From an uncultured Schlesneria sp. (GTDB lineage Bacteria; Planctomycetota; Planctomycetia; Planctomycetales; Planctomycetaceae), in the NCBI GenBank assembly GCA_903871875.1, contig CAIQIR010000066.1, forward strand, positions 1-64,000: a stretch of 64,000 nt of DNA. Direction: 5' to 3'. A program made the translations under genes and the position numbers. The notes below the pieces were generated by a model that was given only the letters and a program-made list of their open reading frames with translations, had not been told where the DNA came from and ran no database searches. Position 1 is the first letter of the stretch; every line of letters starts with the position of its first letter. This document shows, one piece after another, positions 17,004-27,600 of the stretch.

Positions 17004-19936
17004 CGAAACGAACTTTCATTCTGGCAAATCGAGTCGCCAAGTTGAGATTGCGGAATGTTCAAGGCGATTTGCTGGACCGATTCTTCGTTCGGCGTGTTAC
17101 CACTGGAAACCGGTCGCAAGTGCTGCACAAATTCCAACACTACGCCGAGATCGGACCAGATCTCCGAGGTGAGTAAAAGTTGATCGGGAGACGCCTCGAG
17201 GGCGAGTTGCTGAGTTCGATTGATCGTCGCTCCGAAATATTTTACTTCGTGACGGTCGCCGGTAACGAGCGCCGGTCCTCGATGCAATGCGCCGCACAAC
17301 GACCATTGACGCTGGGGGCGATTGGCTGACAGCACCGCGGACAACTCGCGAGCAGTTTTCAATGCCTGTGAAGGTTCCATGAAACTGGCCAGCACAACAC
17401 CCGTCGAATAGTCCACCACGGTACCGCCGCGCCGCTGGATCCGTCGTTCGACAATTCGCTGAAAATCCTGCAGTAACGAATAAGTTCCCGCATCCCCCAG
17501 TTCGCGAAAAATCTCGTCAATCCGAGCCAATTGAATCGTGAGAAAACTGGCGGTGGCAATCTCGAACAGTAATCCCGGTGCCAGGATCTGGTCGGGAAAT
17601 AAATCGCGAAACAACGGCAACGCCGTGACTTTGGCCGCGGTCAACGCTTCCGACCGGCGCAGCGTTCTCTCGATACGAATGACCTGCTCACCGGGAAAGA
17701 AGTTCTCCAAGGCCAGACTTTGGTGCCCCGATCGCAGCATCGCGATCGGCGTGCGATTGGCTCCTGGCACACAGCGAATCAGACCGTGACGCAGGCCGGC
17801 TTCGTTATCCACTTCGATTGGAATTGCGTACGGCAGCGAAGGACCGCGGGCCACATAGCTGCCCGTTTTCAGTGACAAGTCCAATAGCAATCGCTCGGTT
17901 GGTTCCAGACGCACCTGGGCAACAACATGAGGGAAATTCCCCGGCCCACCGGCACAATAGGTCTTCGCATCCGCCGATCGAAGCTCGGGATGGGCACGGA
18001 AAATCAACTCAAGAGAAGTGCTGAATTCGATATCGAATTTGATCTGACAGGCGGAGCAGTTGGCATGTTGTTCGATCTCGCGCAGCGTGTCTTTGGCTCC
18101 CGTCGGCAGTCGACAGGCCGGGCAGATGATGTCCCAATGCAGTGTCAACAGCCCAATACGGACGGCAAGCAGGCAAGCTTCCACGACGTCTTGTTCGGGC
18201 AATCCGAAACGACGCGCAAGGGCATACGGTTGGATTCGGGCCAGATCCTGTGCCGCGGCATTGATCAGCAGGTCACGGAAGAGATCAATGATGCCCGACG
18301 AAACGCCCGCCGCGCGCAATTCCCCCAGTCGCTGATCCAGTCGCTGGCGTTGAACTCGCTTCAGACCTGGCGGTTCCTGGAAGGCGTCCGTCAACCGGCC
18401 CGATGAGACTTTGCCACTTAACGTGTCATCAATACGGCGATAGATGCGATCGAGGTGACGCTTTCCTTTCAGACCCACTTCCAGCTTGGCGAGAAACTTG
18501 CCCAGAAGACCGCGCGGTTGGATTTTGACTTGATGATTGAGTTTGGTCCCCCCTTCGGGCAATGGGACCAGCTCGACCGAACTCATAAACCATTTGAAGG
18601 GTCCGGCAGGAAATTCTCGCAGTACGCTGAACTTCTGACCCTCGATCCATTCGAACGGATATTCTTCCCACTGCACGGTCATTCCCGCCAATCGGAACTG
18701 ACCGAACTTTCGAATTCGGCCGTCGGGCGCCGTCGTCGTTTCGTACGTGACCGGCGGCAATGCGGCGGCTTGATTGAAACGGTCAGTGTTGCTCACGAGC
18801 GGCCACAGCACCGCAGGACTCGAAGCCAGATCCCATTCAAATTCAGCATGGAACAAATTGGCCAGGTTGTGCGCAGGCAGCACGGGATGAATGACGAATT
18901 GCGACGATTCGCCGCTCTGAAATCGCAAAATCTCTTCCAGCACCGACGAAGCATCCGGCGGACGTTGACCCGGATGCTTGGCCAGCATCCGGCGAACCAG
19001 ATCGGCGATCCCGTCACTGATTGCCGGATTCAATTTCCGCACATCGATGGGTATATCGAAACAGTGTGCCGATGCGAGCTGAATCGGATCGGTCGCCATG
19101 AACGGTCGACGTCCGGTCAGCAGTTCAAAGAATGTTGTTCCGATCGCGTAGACGTCGGTGGCGGGAGACACCTCGTGTAGTCCGGTAAATTGCTCCGGAG
19201 ACATGTAGTACGGCGTACCGAGCAATGCACCCGTTTGGGTAAGTTTCAACGATTCAGACTGATCAACATGACGGGCCAGACCAAAGTCGGTCAGCTTGAC
19301 CACGGGCCGGTCTGTTGCGTCATCATCGTCGAGCAGAATATTTTCCGGCTTGATATCGCGATGTACCATCCCCTTCGCATGCGCCGTAACCAAAGCCCGA
19401 CACAGATCGCCAATGATATTTAGCGATGAACTTTCGTCAAAGGTCTCGTTCTTCTTAATCCATTGACGCAGATCGCCACCGCGGACAAATTCCATCACCA
19501 GATAGCGAGCCTCACCTTCGGTGCCAACGTCGAGCAAATTGGCAACGTGCGGACTTTTCGCCTCTTCGAGCAACCGGGCTTCTTTTTCAAACCGTCGCAG
19601 GGCATCGGGTTGTGACAGACAACCAGCCGCCAACACCTTGAGGGCCACTTCCTGATCAGTGGCAGTGTCGCGCGCATGGTAGACGACACCCATCCCCCCT
19701 TCACCCAGTTTCTTGATGATCTCATATCGACCAAGACACTTGACGACCGCCTCGGACGAGGTCGCTCGACTTCGCCCCACAATTGACGGTGTGTTGACGC
19801 AAGTCCGATCCAGATTCATCCCCGACAACTGTTTCATGTCGGGCAACTGCGTAGGGAACGATTGGGGCCCGGCGAAGGCTTGCGGCTCTTCACCGTTCGC
19901 TGCGTCAGGAGGTAGATTTGACATGATAATGCCCAT
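17000..19936 (-). CDS. Ser/Thr protein kinase with SRPBCC, DUF5939/zinc-ribbon and degenerate class III cyclase domains
   Basis: A 978-residue multidomain protein with no membrane segment. Residues about 70-340: active-looking Hanks kinase with GEGGMGVVYHA, catalytic Lys 100, HRDIKPEN (192-199) and DFG (217-219). Residues about 362-505: SRPBCC/START-like domain (FEWDLASSPAVLWPLVSNTD). Residues about 535-735: DUF5939-like region with a zinc ribbon, Cys 605/608 and 627/630. Residues about 795-935: class III nucleotidyl-cyclase fold (LHRGPALVTGD, KYFGATINRTQQL). The two metal-binding aspartates appear replaced (Arg about 805, Thr about 845), so this domain is probably a nucleotide or signal sensor rather than a cyclase. 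ATG 19924 is an alternative start. An FHA gene follows by ATGA overlap. Confidence 0.88.
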   Translation of the reverse strand: MGIIMSNLPPDAANGEEPQAFAGPQSFPTQLPDMKQLSGMNLDRTCVNTPSIVGRSRATSSEAVVKCLGRYEIIKKLGEGGMGVVYHARDTATDQEVALKVLAAGCLSQPDALRRFEKEARLLEEAKSPHVANLLDVGTEGEARYLVMEFVRGGDLRQWIKKNETFDESSSLNIIGDLCRALVTAHAKGMVHRDIKPENILLDDDDATDRPVVKLTDFGLARHVDQSESLKLTQTGALLGTPYYMSPEQFTGLHEVSPATDVYAIGTTFFELLTGRRPFMATDPIQLASAHCFDIPIDVRKLNPAISDGIADLVRRMLAKHPGQRPPDASSVLEEILRFQSGESSQFVIHPVLPAHNLANLFHAEFEWDLASSPAVLWPLVSNTDRFNQAAALPPVTYETTTAPDGRIRKFGQFRLAGMTVQWEEYPFEWIEGQKFSVLREFPAGPFKWFMSSVELVPLPEGGTKLNHQVKIQPRGLLGKFLAKLEVGLKGKRHLDRIYRRIDDTLSGKVSSGRLTDAFQEPPGLKRVQRQRLDQRLGELRAAGVSSGIIDLFRDLLINAAAQDLARIQPYALARRFGLPEQDVVEACLLAVRIGLLTLHWDIICPACRLPTGAKDTLREIEQHANCSACQIKFDIEFSTSLELIFRAHPELRSADAKTYCAGGPGNFPHVVAQVRLEPTERLLLDLSLKTGSYVARGPSLPYAIPIEVDNEAGLRHGLIRCVPGANRTPIAMLRSGHQSLALENFFPGEQVIRIERTLRRSEALTAAKVTALPLFRDLFPDQILAPGLLFEIATASFLTIQLARIDEIFRELGDAGTYSLLQDFQRIVERRIQRRGGTVVDYSTGVVLASFMEPSQALKTARELSAVLSANRPQRQWSLCGALHRGPALVTGDRHEVKYFGATINRTQQLALEASPDQLLLTSEIWSDLGVVLEFVQHLRPVSSGNTPNEESVQQIALNIPQSQLGDSICQNESSFR

Positions 19937-20058
19937 CGACCAGTTTTTTCTTCAAATGATGCCGTCACGCATCAATCGGGAATCGTCCCCGATTTCCGGT
20001 CAGATGTCGAGTTCGCCCCGTAATCGGAGCGACGGCGCAAACGTGCGATCGAATCCAA

Positions 20059-20505
20059 GTGTTGAGCAAACGCAGTACGCCGGGATGGCCGTTTTTCAAT
20101 TGGCACGCAAGAAAGCCCCCCGCTGACTCTTCTGGTCGTACGGACTTTGACGGTAACAACCACCACGCCGACTGGCAGCATCAATTCATGACCGGCGCCC
20201 GCACGATGTTCTGGATGAGGGTCTCGGAAGGACACGCACAAGCAAACCTGGCCTTGGGAGATCTGAAGAAAACGGGTGACCAGTTCATCTTCGGTGCGGA
20301 AATTGACGTTCCCTTGAATCACTATCTTGCAATCTACGGCCAGGCGAACTTCATCAGTCCTGCGGACTCCGGTACCGTCGATTCGTACCTGGGTTTGGCC
20401 TACTATCCGGGAGGTCATGCGTTCCCGGCGATGCGCAATCCGTTCACACCGCTGTTGTCGCTGGCGAACAGCACCATGTTCGCGACGAATATCAGCCGTC
20501 ACTAA
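20059..20505 (+). pseudogene. C-terminal fragment resembling planctomycete DUF6666-type protein
   Basis: The last 90 or so residues (FIFGAEIDVPLNHYLAIYGQ, then SYLGLAYYPGG and PLLSLANSTMFATNISRH) look like the C-terminal beta-strand end of a large planctomycete family of putative outer-membrane proteins. The expected 150 or more N-terminal residues are absent: the frame is closed at 19957 and the divergent kinase gene begins at 19936. The first 45 residues from GTG 20059 show no recognisable pattern. It is most simply a truncated remnant; family assignment is from memory of the pattern only. Confidence 0.4.
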
Positions 20506-20591
20506 CCAGTTGGACAAACGACTGCGGTCAGTGGATCAGGGTGATTCAACGGTTCATAGCGGTCGGCCAACAACTCTTGTTTTTCTCAAGC

Positions 20592-20621
20592 GTGGGACAA
20601 GCGTCCGAAGTCTTGTCCCGC
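20592..20621. terminator. Stem-loop between convergent units; rest of 20506-20866 empty
   Basis: A 10-bp stem (20592-20601 with 20612-20621, core GGGACAAG/CTTGTCCC) around a 10-base loop lies between the fragment on the plus strand and the TadG-like gene on the minus strand. No T-run follows. Nothing else was recognised in the 361-base gap. Confidence 0.45.
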
Positions 20622-20866
20622 CTGAATCAGCCCCCACCTCAAAATGGGATCGCCGTAGCAGCGAACGACCCAACGGAATCATCGGTCGGCAATTGCACCT
20701 GGTCGACATCGCATTCTGTCTCGTCAACGGCCTGGAACGCATGAGCCACATTGATGGTCATCCAGGGCTGAGACATTTGAAAGCATCGTCTCAAGTCCTC
20801 TGGAATCACAACGCCGGAACAGCCCGTTGCGACCATCCGAGAGAGACTGCGCAAGTTCTGACCCGC

Positions 20867-22279
20867 TTACCTCACCAATCGTGGCCCGGTGTAAACGAGA
20901 TCCGAGTAGGCGGGCTGACCGGATTGATTCTGTCGAATGTAACTACTCGAATAGGGAGCCGGTTGGACTTTGATCACCGTCAACAGCGGCAGCCGCTTGA
21001 CCTCGGTGACTACACAACCGCCCCACCCCACGATCTGATAATTTTGAGGCAGACTGAGTAGCTGATTCACCGTATTGAGGACAGTACCTGATAGCGTGGC
21101 ATACAAGGGAATCACGCACGGTTGACCGATGATATTTTCCAGTTCGCCCAGCACCGCATTCGAAACCGTTTTTTCGCCAGGAACGTCGTACGGCAGGGTG
21201 AGATTCGACTTCGGCATGCAGCCGGTACTGAGTCCTTGTTGAATTTGTTGTACCAGCTGCGCATCCGTTTGATTGGATGTCAGCCGCAAAGTAGCCACCG
21301 TCGTCGCGATGTTTTGCGGTGAAGACAAGCCGGGGGGAAGCCCCGGAATCGACAAGTTGGCCAGCGGTTCGGTAATCAGGAGCGCTTCCCAAATACCGTC
21401 CGATCCTGACTGGACTGTTTTCGTCGAAGCGTCCCAGCGCTGTTCATCCACCAGCACAATGGGAGCGCCGTTTTGCCCCAGCAATTGATGGGCAATGGGA
21501 ATCCCGTTCACCACTCCGTTTCCCAGTCGCAAAGCCCGCCAGATCGTAACATCCATGCCGATGGGCAAAATCCGAGCGCCTTTGACCGCCGTATATCCAT
21601 GACAAATCATCCCCGTGGCAGATTTCTCCTTTTGTACGACCGTCATGCCCAACATGGGTGCAAAGTACAAAGGCAACAGACAGTTTCCCGACGCATCGCT
21701 GCGAATGGTGACCCGGGCCGCATTAGGTCGAGTGTCGACCGTACTCGCCAACACCAAAGCATTCAGCAATGAATCAACCCCGGGAATGGGAATCAGCGGT
21801 AACGGCGTCGAGGGTTGCGACTGGTAGAAGACCTGAACGTCCTCGTTTGCGGTCTGCAACGAGTTGATCTGCAAACAGCGATTTTCGGCCGCGACATCCC
21901 GTGCCGCCTGAATCGCCGCGGCGGTGTTCGTCGGCAAAACCTGTGGTTGAATGACTTGAAGATTCAGCCCCAACGCCGAAACCGAGGTACTCAGATTCAG
22001 TCCCATATTCACTGCAAGTGCGCCCGGAACATTGACGCCAATCGCCAGCGGAGACTTCAAAGGGAACGGCGGCTGGGCATCGGGCACGAGCTGCGAGGCC
22101 CCAGCAAGCGCCCCGGCATCCGCCGCATTCTGTAAGTGGTCGCTGGCGAGCGCAATCACTCCCAGATCGACCACAAAGGCCACGAAAACCAACAACAGCA
22201 CCATCACTAATGCTGCCAGCACCAGGATGGCCGCTCGTCGTGATTCACCTGTTGGAGACGGGACACGGAAAGCATTCAT
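20867..22279 (-). CDS. TadG-like Flp pilus-associated membrane protein
   Basis: A 470-residue protein. Residues about 16-39 form one transmembrane segment (AAILVLAALVMVLLLVFVAF) followed by VVDLGVIALASDHLQNAADAG (residues about 37-57), the signature of TadE/TadG-like proteins, with the rest extracytoplasmic. The later part includes a run of short strands and the ILPIGMDVTIW region seen in planctomycete TadG-type proteins. ATG 22279 is preferred over the ORF start at 22312 because it places the basic stretch SRR just before the membrane segment. No other tad/flp genes are adjacent, so it is an isolated member; role in pilus assembly is inferred from the family only. Confidence 0.8.
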   Translation of the reverse strand: MNAFRVPSPTGESRRAAILVLAALVMVLLLVFVAFVVDLGVIALASDHLQNAADAGALAGASQLVPDAQPPFPLKSPLAIGVNVPGALAVNMGLNLSTSVSALGLNLQVIQPQVLPTNTAAAIQAARDVAAENRCLQINSLQTANEDVQVFYQSQPSTPLPLIPIPGVDSLLNALVLASTVDTRPNAARVTIRSDASGNCLLPLYFAPMLGMTVVQKEKSATGMICHGYTAVKGARILPIGMDVTIWRALRLGNGVVNGIPIAHQLLGQNGAPIVLVDEQRWDASTKTVQSGSDGIWEALLITEPLANLSIPGLPPGLSSPQNIATTVATLRLTSNQTDAQLVQQIQQGLSTGCMPKSNLTLPYDVPGEKTVSNAVLGELENIIGQPCVIPLYATLSGTVLNTVNQLLSLPQNYQIVGWGGCVVTEVKRLPLLTVIKVQPAPYSSSYIRQNQSGQPAYSDLVYTGPRLVR

Positions 22280-22761
22280 GAATGCGACCTCGCAATCGCC
22301 CGCGACGGGCAAAGCCTTTCGCGAACAAAGTCTTGGTTAGGGGATCGGCCGATCTGACGCCGGAACAACACGTCGAACGGAGCCGCGAGATTGAAGTGTT
22401 CGTTTTAAGAACATAATTCAATATGTATTCCAACCAACAGATCGAAGCTTTTTTCGCGAACGCTAACGCTGATTAAAACACCAATTGCGAGCTCGCTGCC
22501 GTCACAATCGGATTAATCAAAGAATTCCCAACCCGACGGATCACTGGACTAATCGACGAGCGCGAACGAATGCCCCAAACGCTGCTCGCCGAGCAGAAAA
22601 CGACGCACCACAAAACACTTCCAGGAAACGACTTTGCAACACTCCCCGAGTGCCGGCTGACGTCCTTGCAGAGGAAGATCACCGACAGAAGTCCCGAGAA
22701 CGCTCAGCATCGGCTGTGACCGGTTGCTCACCGACGGCAGAGATTTCGACAGCCCCTGAAA
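22280..22761. other. Intergenic stretch, no gene seen
   Basis: AT-richer sequence around 22395-22450 is probably the TadG-like promoter region, but no clear -35/-10 pair was picked out. No conserved coding sequence or terminator was recognised. Confidence 0.4.
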
Positions 22762-24015
22762 CTAGTCCAGAGGTGCGGGTCCGCCGGGGAATTTGTGGCC
22801 GAGTTTATCCCGCTTCGTTGCCAGATAGACTTCCCGTAGTTTTTCGGGAGGAGCAATAATCGGAATCTGCTCAACAACTTTAAGGTCAAAGCCGGGAAAG
22901 GCGTTCATCTTCTGGGGATTGTTCGTCAGCAAACGAACGGCGGTCAAACCGAGATCCTTCAGGATCTGAAGACCAATTCCGTAGTCGCGCGAATCTGCCT
23001 TGAACCCCAGTTTATGATTGGCTTCAACGGTGTCGTAGCCCTGGTCCTGTAGTTGGTAAGCCTTCAGTTTCGCGACCAACCCAATCCCCCGCCCCTCTTG
23101 CGGCAGGTAAATCACCGCTCCGGCACCTTCGGCATTGATCATCTGCATGGCCATATGTAACTGATCGCCGCAATCACAGCGCAACGAATCAAGCACATCT
23201 CCCGTGAAACAAGAGGAATGGACGCGGACCAGCGGCGCGGGAACCGAACTGAGGTCGCCCCACACAATCGCCAGCGGCTGCTGATCTTCATACTGCACGC
23301 TGTAAGCGATCACTTTGAACCGTCCGTAGTCCCGCGTTTCAAACGGCGTCTCAACCTCACGCGTGACCAGTTGCTCGCGTCGGCGACGGTAACGAATGAT
23401 CTGATCGATGGAAATCAGCGGGATATCATAAGTTTTCGCCAGTCGACGAAGCTCGTCGAGATCCGCCATTCCCCCACCCTGTTCGCTCAGGATTTCGATC
23501 AGCACACCGACCGGCTTCATCCCCGCCAGCCGCAACAGGTCAATCGTCGCTTCGGTATGTCCGGCCCGCCTCAGGACTCCGCCATCCTTGGCCAATAAGG
23601 GATTCAGATGGCCGGGCCGAACAAAATCAGCCGCCTTACTGGTCGGATCGCTCATCGCCAGAATCGTCTTCGTCCGATTGTCGGTACTGACACCACTTCC
23701 GGCGTCGCGGTGATCAACGGGGGTCAGGAACAGTGTCTGATTTGGGGCGTTGTTGCGCTGACTGTCCACGATCGGGGAAAGCCCCAGCCGATCCGCCGTC
23801 TCTTGCAGCACGGGAACGCACAATACACCCGCCCCATGACGCAGCATGAAGCTGACCAATTCCGGCGTTACCGATTCCGCCGCACAAACAAAGTCGCCTT
23901 CGTCCTCGCGATCTTCGGAATCAACAACCATCACCAGCCGACCGGCCTTCAAAGCATTCAACGCTTCCTCCAAGGTGGACAGCGGATCGGAAGTCTCATT
24001 GAGTAAATTCATCAT
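22762..24015 (-). CDS. ribBA: Bifunctional 3,4-dihydroxy-2-butanone-4-phosphate synthase / GTP cyclohydrolase II
   Basis: A 417-residue fusion enzyme supplying both precursors of riboflavin: RibB makes dihydroxybutanone phosphate from ribulose 5-phosphate, RibA opens GTP. The N-terminal domain has DSEDREDEGDFV and RHGAGVLCVP, plus RAGHTEATIDLLRLAG. The C-terminal domain has RVHSSCFTGDVLDSLRCDCG with the three zinc cysteines, and YLPQEGRGIGL. Length matches RibBA. The start could be either of two adjacent ATGs (24015 or 24012). No other rib genes are adjacent and no FMN riboswitch was recognised in the 611-base upstream region. Confidence 0.97.
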   Translation of the reverse strand: MMNLLNETSDPLSTLEEALNALKAGRLVMVVDSEDREDEGDFVCAAESVTPELVSFMLRHGAGVLCVPVLQETADRLGLSPIVDSQRNNAPNQTLFLTPVDHRDAGSGVSTDNRTKTILAMSDPTSKAADFVRPGHLNPLLAKDGGVLRRAGHTEATIDLLRLAGMKPVGVLIEILSEQGGGMADLDELRRLAKTYDIPLISIDQIIRYRRRREQLVTREVETPFETRDYGRFKVIAYSVQYEDQQPLAIVWGDLSSVPAPLVRVHSSCFTGDVLDSLRCDCGDQLHMAMQMINAEGAGAVIYLPQEGRGIGLVAKLKAYQLQDQGYDTVEANHKLGFKADSRDYGIGLQILKDLGLTAVRLLTNNPQKMNAFPGFDLKVVEQIPIIAPPEKLREVYLATKRDKLGHKFPGGPAPLD

Positions 24016-24626
24016 CGACAGTCATAGAAGAGAAAAACGACGACAAGCCATTACGCCAATTGTATGCGATCCCGTCCACGAAACGCAGTAATCGATCGAA
24101 TCGCCGCTGATCGGCCCCGCAACAGCGAGCTGCCCAATGGCAACGAGTTCGAATCGGTAGCCTCCGACCTGAATTCTGACGACAAGGGGTTCCTGAGCGC
24201 GGCTTCAATCCTTCGAGACAATTTCCTGGAAACATCCCCCTGCACGATGGCCTAACACGGCAGCAAACCGCCCAGAAACAATTACTACAAAACAACTTCC
24301 ATCCGCACAGAGAATCCTTTCCTCCATCAGACGCCGGCCAACACGACTCACGCGGCGACTTTTGAACGCGCTGCGTGCGGCATTAGACAGGCGCTCAAAT
24401 TTGTTTTGTTTTTCCTACGCCTAGAATAACTCGAATTGCGAATGGCCTCCAAACAACCCGCGACGATCCTCTTCCACGCCATTCGCAACTCGGTTTATTA
24501 CGGCAAATGCCCAGCCTCGCACAAACCTCGAGTGTTCCGATATCCTTCGGTTTGGCTCCCGGAAGACCTGCCCTCGGGAACCTGACTCGCCCGCCACACG
24601 CCCAAAATCCCTCCTGAGCGCCGCGC
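24016..24626. other. Divergent intergenic region between ribBA and the RND pump
   Basis: 611 bases with no supported gene. TTGTTT (24401) and TAGAAT (24422-24427) resemble promoter boxes with a short 15-base spacer, about 200 bases upstream of the pump gene; weak. No regulator gene, FMN element or terminator was recognised. Confidence 0.35.
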
Positions 24627-27600
24627 ATGTTTTCTCGTTTCTTTATCGATCGCCCGATCTTTGCTTCAGTTTTGTCGATCGTCATCACGCTGTGCGGTGG
24701 GATCGCCCTTTTTACCCTGCCCGTGACGCAATACCCCGAAATCACTCCGCCGACCGTCGAAGTCTCGGCAATCTATCCCGGTGCCAACTCACGCGTCGTC
24801 TCCGACACCGTGGCTGCTCCGATCGAGCAGCAGGTCAATGGCGTCGAAGGGATGATGTATATGTCGTCCCAATGTACCAACGATGGCAATTACACTTTGA
24901 CGGTGACCTTCCGGCAGGGAACTGACCTGAATCTCGCGCAGGTGCTGGTGCAAAATCGCGTGGCCCTCGCCCAGCCGATCCTGCCCAATCTGGTTCAGCG
25001 GCGTGGAGTGACCGTCAAGAAGAAATCGCCCAGTGTGCTGATGATCGTCAATTTGTTCTCTCCCGATCACAGTCGCGACAACCTCTATCTCAGCAATTAT
25101 GCGACGATTCAGCTACGCGATGAATTGTCGCGGCTCTCGGGTGTGGGCGACATCACGTTTCTGGGCCAGCGCGATTACAGCATGCGCGTCTGGCTGGACC
25201 CCGAGCGACTGGCCAGCCAGGGCCTGACGACCGCCGATGTCGTCCAGGCGATCGAACAACAGAACGTGCAAGTCGCCGCCGGGCAGATTGGCCAGCCTCC
25301 CGCAGCGAAGGATCAGGTGTTTCAATTCACCATGACCACCCTCGGCCGCCTTTCCGAGGACGAGCAATTTTCGGATATGGTGCTCAAGACCGAAGCCGAT
25401 GGCTCACTGGTCCAACTGAAAGATGTGGCACGAACCGAATTGGGTGCCCTAGGGTACGACCAGTCTTGTACGCTCAATTCCCAGCCCTCCGTGGCGCTCT
25501 CGGTTTATCAATTGCCGGGTTCGAACGCACTCGCCACCGCGCGGCTGGTGCGACAAAAAATGGAAGAACTGAAAACGCGTTTTCCGGGCGGTGTCGATTA
25601 TGGAATCGCTTATGACACGACGCCCTTCATTCAAGAATCGGTCAACGAAGTCTTTCAATCGCTACGGGACGCCGTGGTGCTGGTGGCCATCGTCGTGCTG
25701 GTGTTCCTGCAAGGCTGGCGAGCGGCCGTCATCCCCCTGGTCGCCGTGCCCGTCGCCGTCGTCGGGACATTCGCCGCCATGGCCGCGTTTGGTTTCAGCC
25801 TGAACACGCTGACCCTGTTTGGACTCGTACTGGCGATCGGGATCGTGGTGGATGATGCGATCGTTGTCGTAGAAGCGATCGAGCGTCACATTGAAGAAGG
25901 GGCCAGTCCGCGCGAGGCGGCGATTCTTGCGATGGATGAAGTCGCCGGACCGGTGATCGCCGTCGGCCTGGTACTCAGTGCCGTATTCATTCCCTGCGTG
26001 TTCATCACGGGAATCGTCGGACGATTCTTTCAGCAATTTGCTTTGACCATCGCCATTTCGACTGTGATCTCGGCGTTTAATTCGCTGACCCTCAGCCCTG
26101 CTCTGGCAGTGCTGTTGCTGAAGCCCCACCATGACCCCAGCGGTGAGGCAGATCATTCCACTTCGGGCCAGCACAACAAAACGAAAAAGCATCAACGAGA
26201 CGAAGCTCTGCCGCTCTTACTAGTACTGATCTGCGGAGCCTGGCTGGGATATACAGCAGGCCCGATGTTGGCCCCGCTGCTGGGTCAAGCCGCTCAATCG
26301 CTGTTCACCATGATCAATCCGCGACTGCTGGGAGCCCTAATCGCCCTGGTGATTGCCTATTTCACCTGTGGAACGATCAATTTTTTGCTCGGCGGTTTCT
26401 TCAAATGGTTCAATCGCGGCTTCAATGCCGTCACCAGCGTGTACGTCTCCCTCGTCGGGATTTGTTTACGACTGAGTGTGGTGGCTTTGCTGGGATACGT
26501 CGGTCTGGTGTACCTGACGTACCATTTATTCCTGATCTCGCCAGCGGGCTTCATTCCTTCGCAGGACAAAGGGTATTTGCTCGTCAATGTCCAGCTACCC
26601 GATTCCGCCTCGCTCGATCGAACCAGCCGTGTCATGCAGCGAATCGAAGAACTGGCTTCGGAAGCCGCTGGTGTCAAACACACGGTCGGGATCTCTGGAC
26701 AATCGATTGTGCTGGGTGCAAATGCCCCCAATTTCGCCACGGTCTATTTGATGCTTGATGACTTCCATCACCGTACGCATCTGACGGCTGACCAGATTGC
26801 CAGCAGACTGAAAACCACGCTGGAACGCGAAGTTCCCGAGGCCATGATCAATCTGTTTGGCGCACCGCCTGTCGACGGGTTGGGCACGGCCGGCGGATTC
26901 AAACTGGTCATCGAAGATCGCGGTGATAACGGTGGTCGAGCCTTGCAGACAGCCAGCCAGCAACTGGTGGAAGAAGGCGCGAAAGATTCCGGCCTGACGG
27001 GGCTGTTCTCCAGTTTCCGCGCCGACACACCCTGGCTGTTCATCGACATTGACCGCAAAGCCGCCCGGACAAAAGGAATCTCCCTGGCGGGTCTGTTTGA
27101 ATCGCTGCAAGTCGGATTCGGCTCGTTATACGTCAACGACTTCAACCGATTTGGACGGACCTGGCAGGTCAACGTCCAATCGGATGCTCAATTCCGCATG
27201 GCGGCAAAAGATCTGAAGCGAGTGCTGGTTCGCAGTGACCGCAACGAATTGGTGCCGCTCGCCGGAGTGGCTTCGGTTCGCGAAACCACCGGCCCGGTGA
27301 TGGTCATTCGCTATAACCTTTATCCGTCGGCCGTCGTGAATGTGAACGGCGCCGCCGGCACAAGTTCCGGCCAGGTGATCGATCGCATGAACAACATTTC
27401 AGAAAATGTGCTGTTGCCATCGATGCACGCGGAATGGACGGAACTGGCCCTGCTGCAACTGGAAGCCGGCAACACCGCCATGTTCGCTTTCCTATTGGCT
27501 GTGATTCTGGTGTTTCTGGTTTTGGCCGCGCAGTACGAAAGCTGGTCGTTGCCCTTGGCCGTCATTCTGGTCGTCCCGATGTGTCTGCTCTGCTCATTGG

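Noticed and set aside
20327-21061. 244-codon open frame on the plus strand
   Set aside because: Overlaps the end of the TadG-like gene and the fragment in another frame; Arg/Ser-rich translation with no domain.
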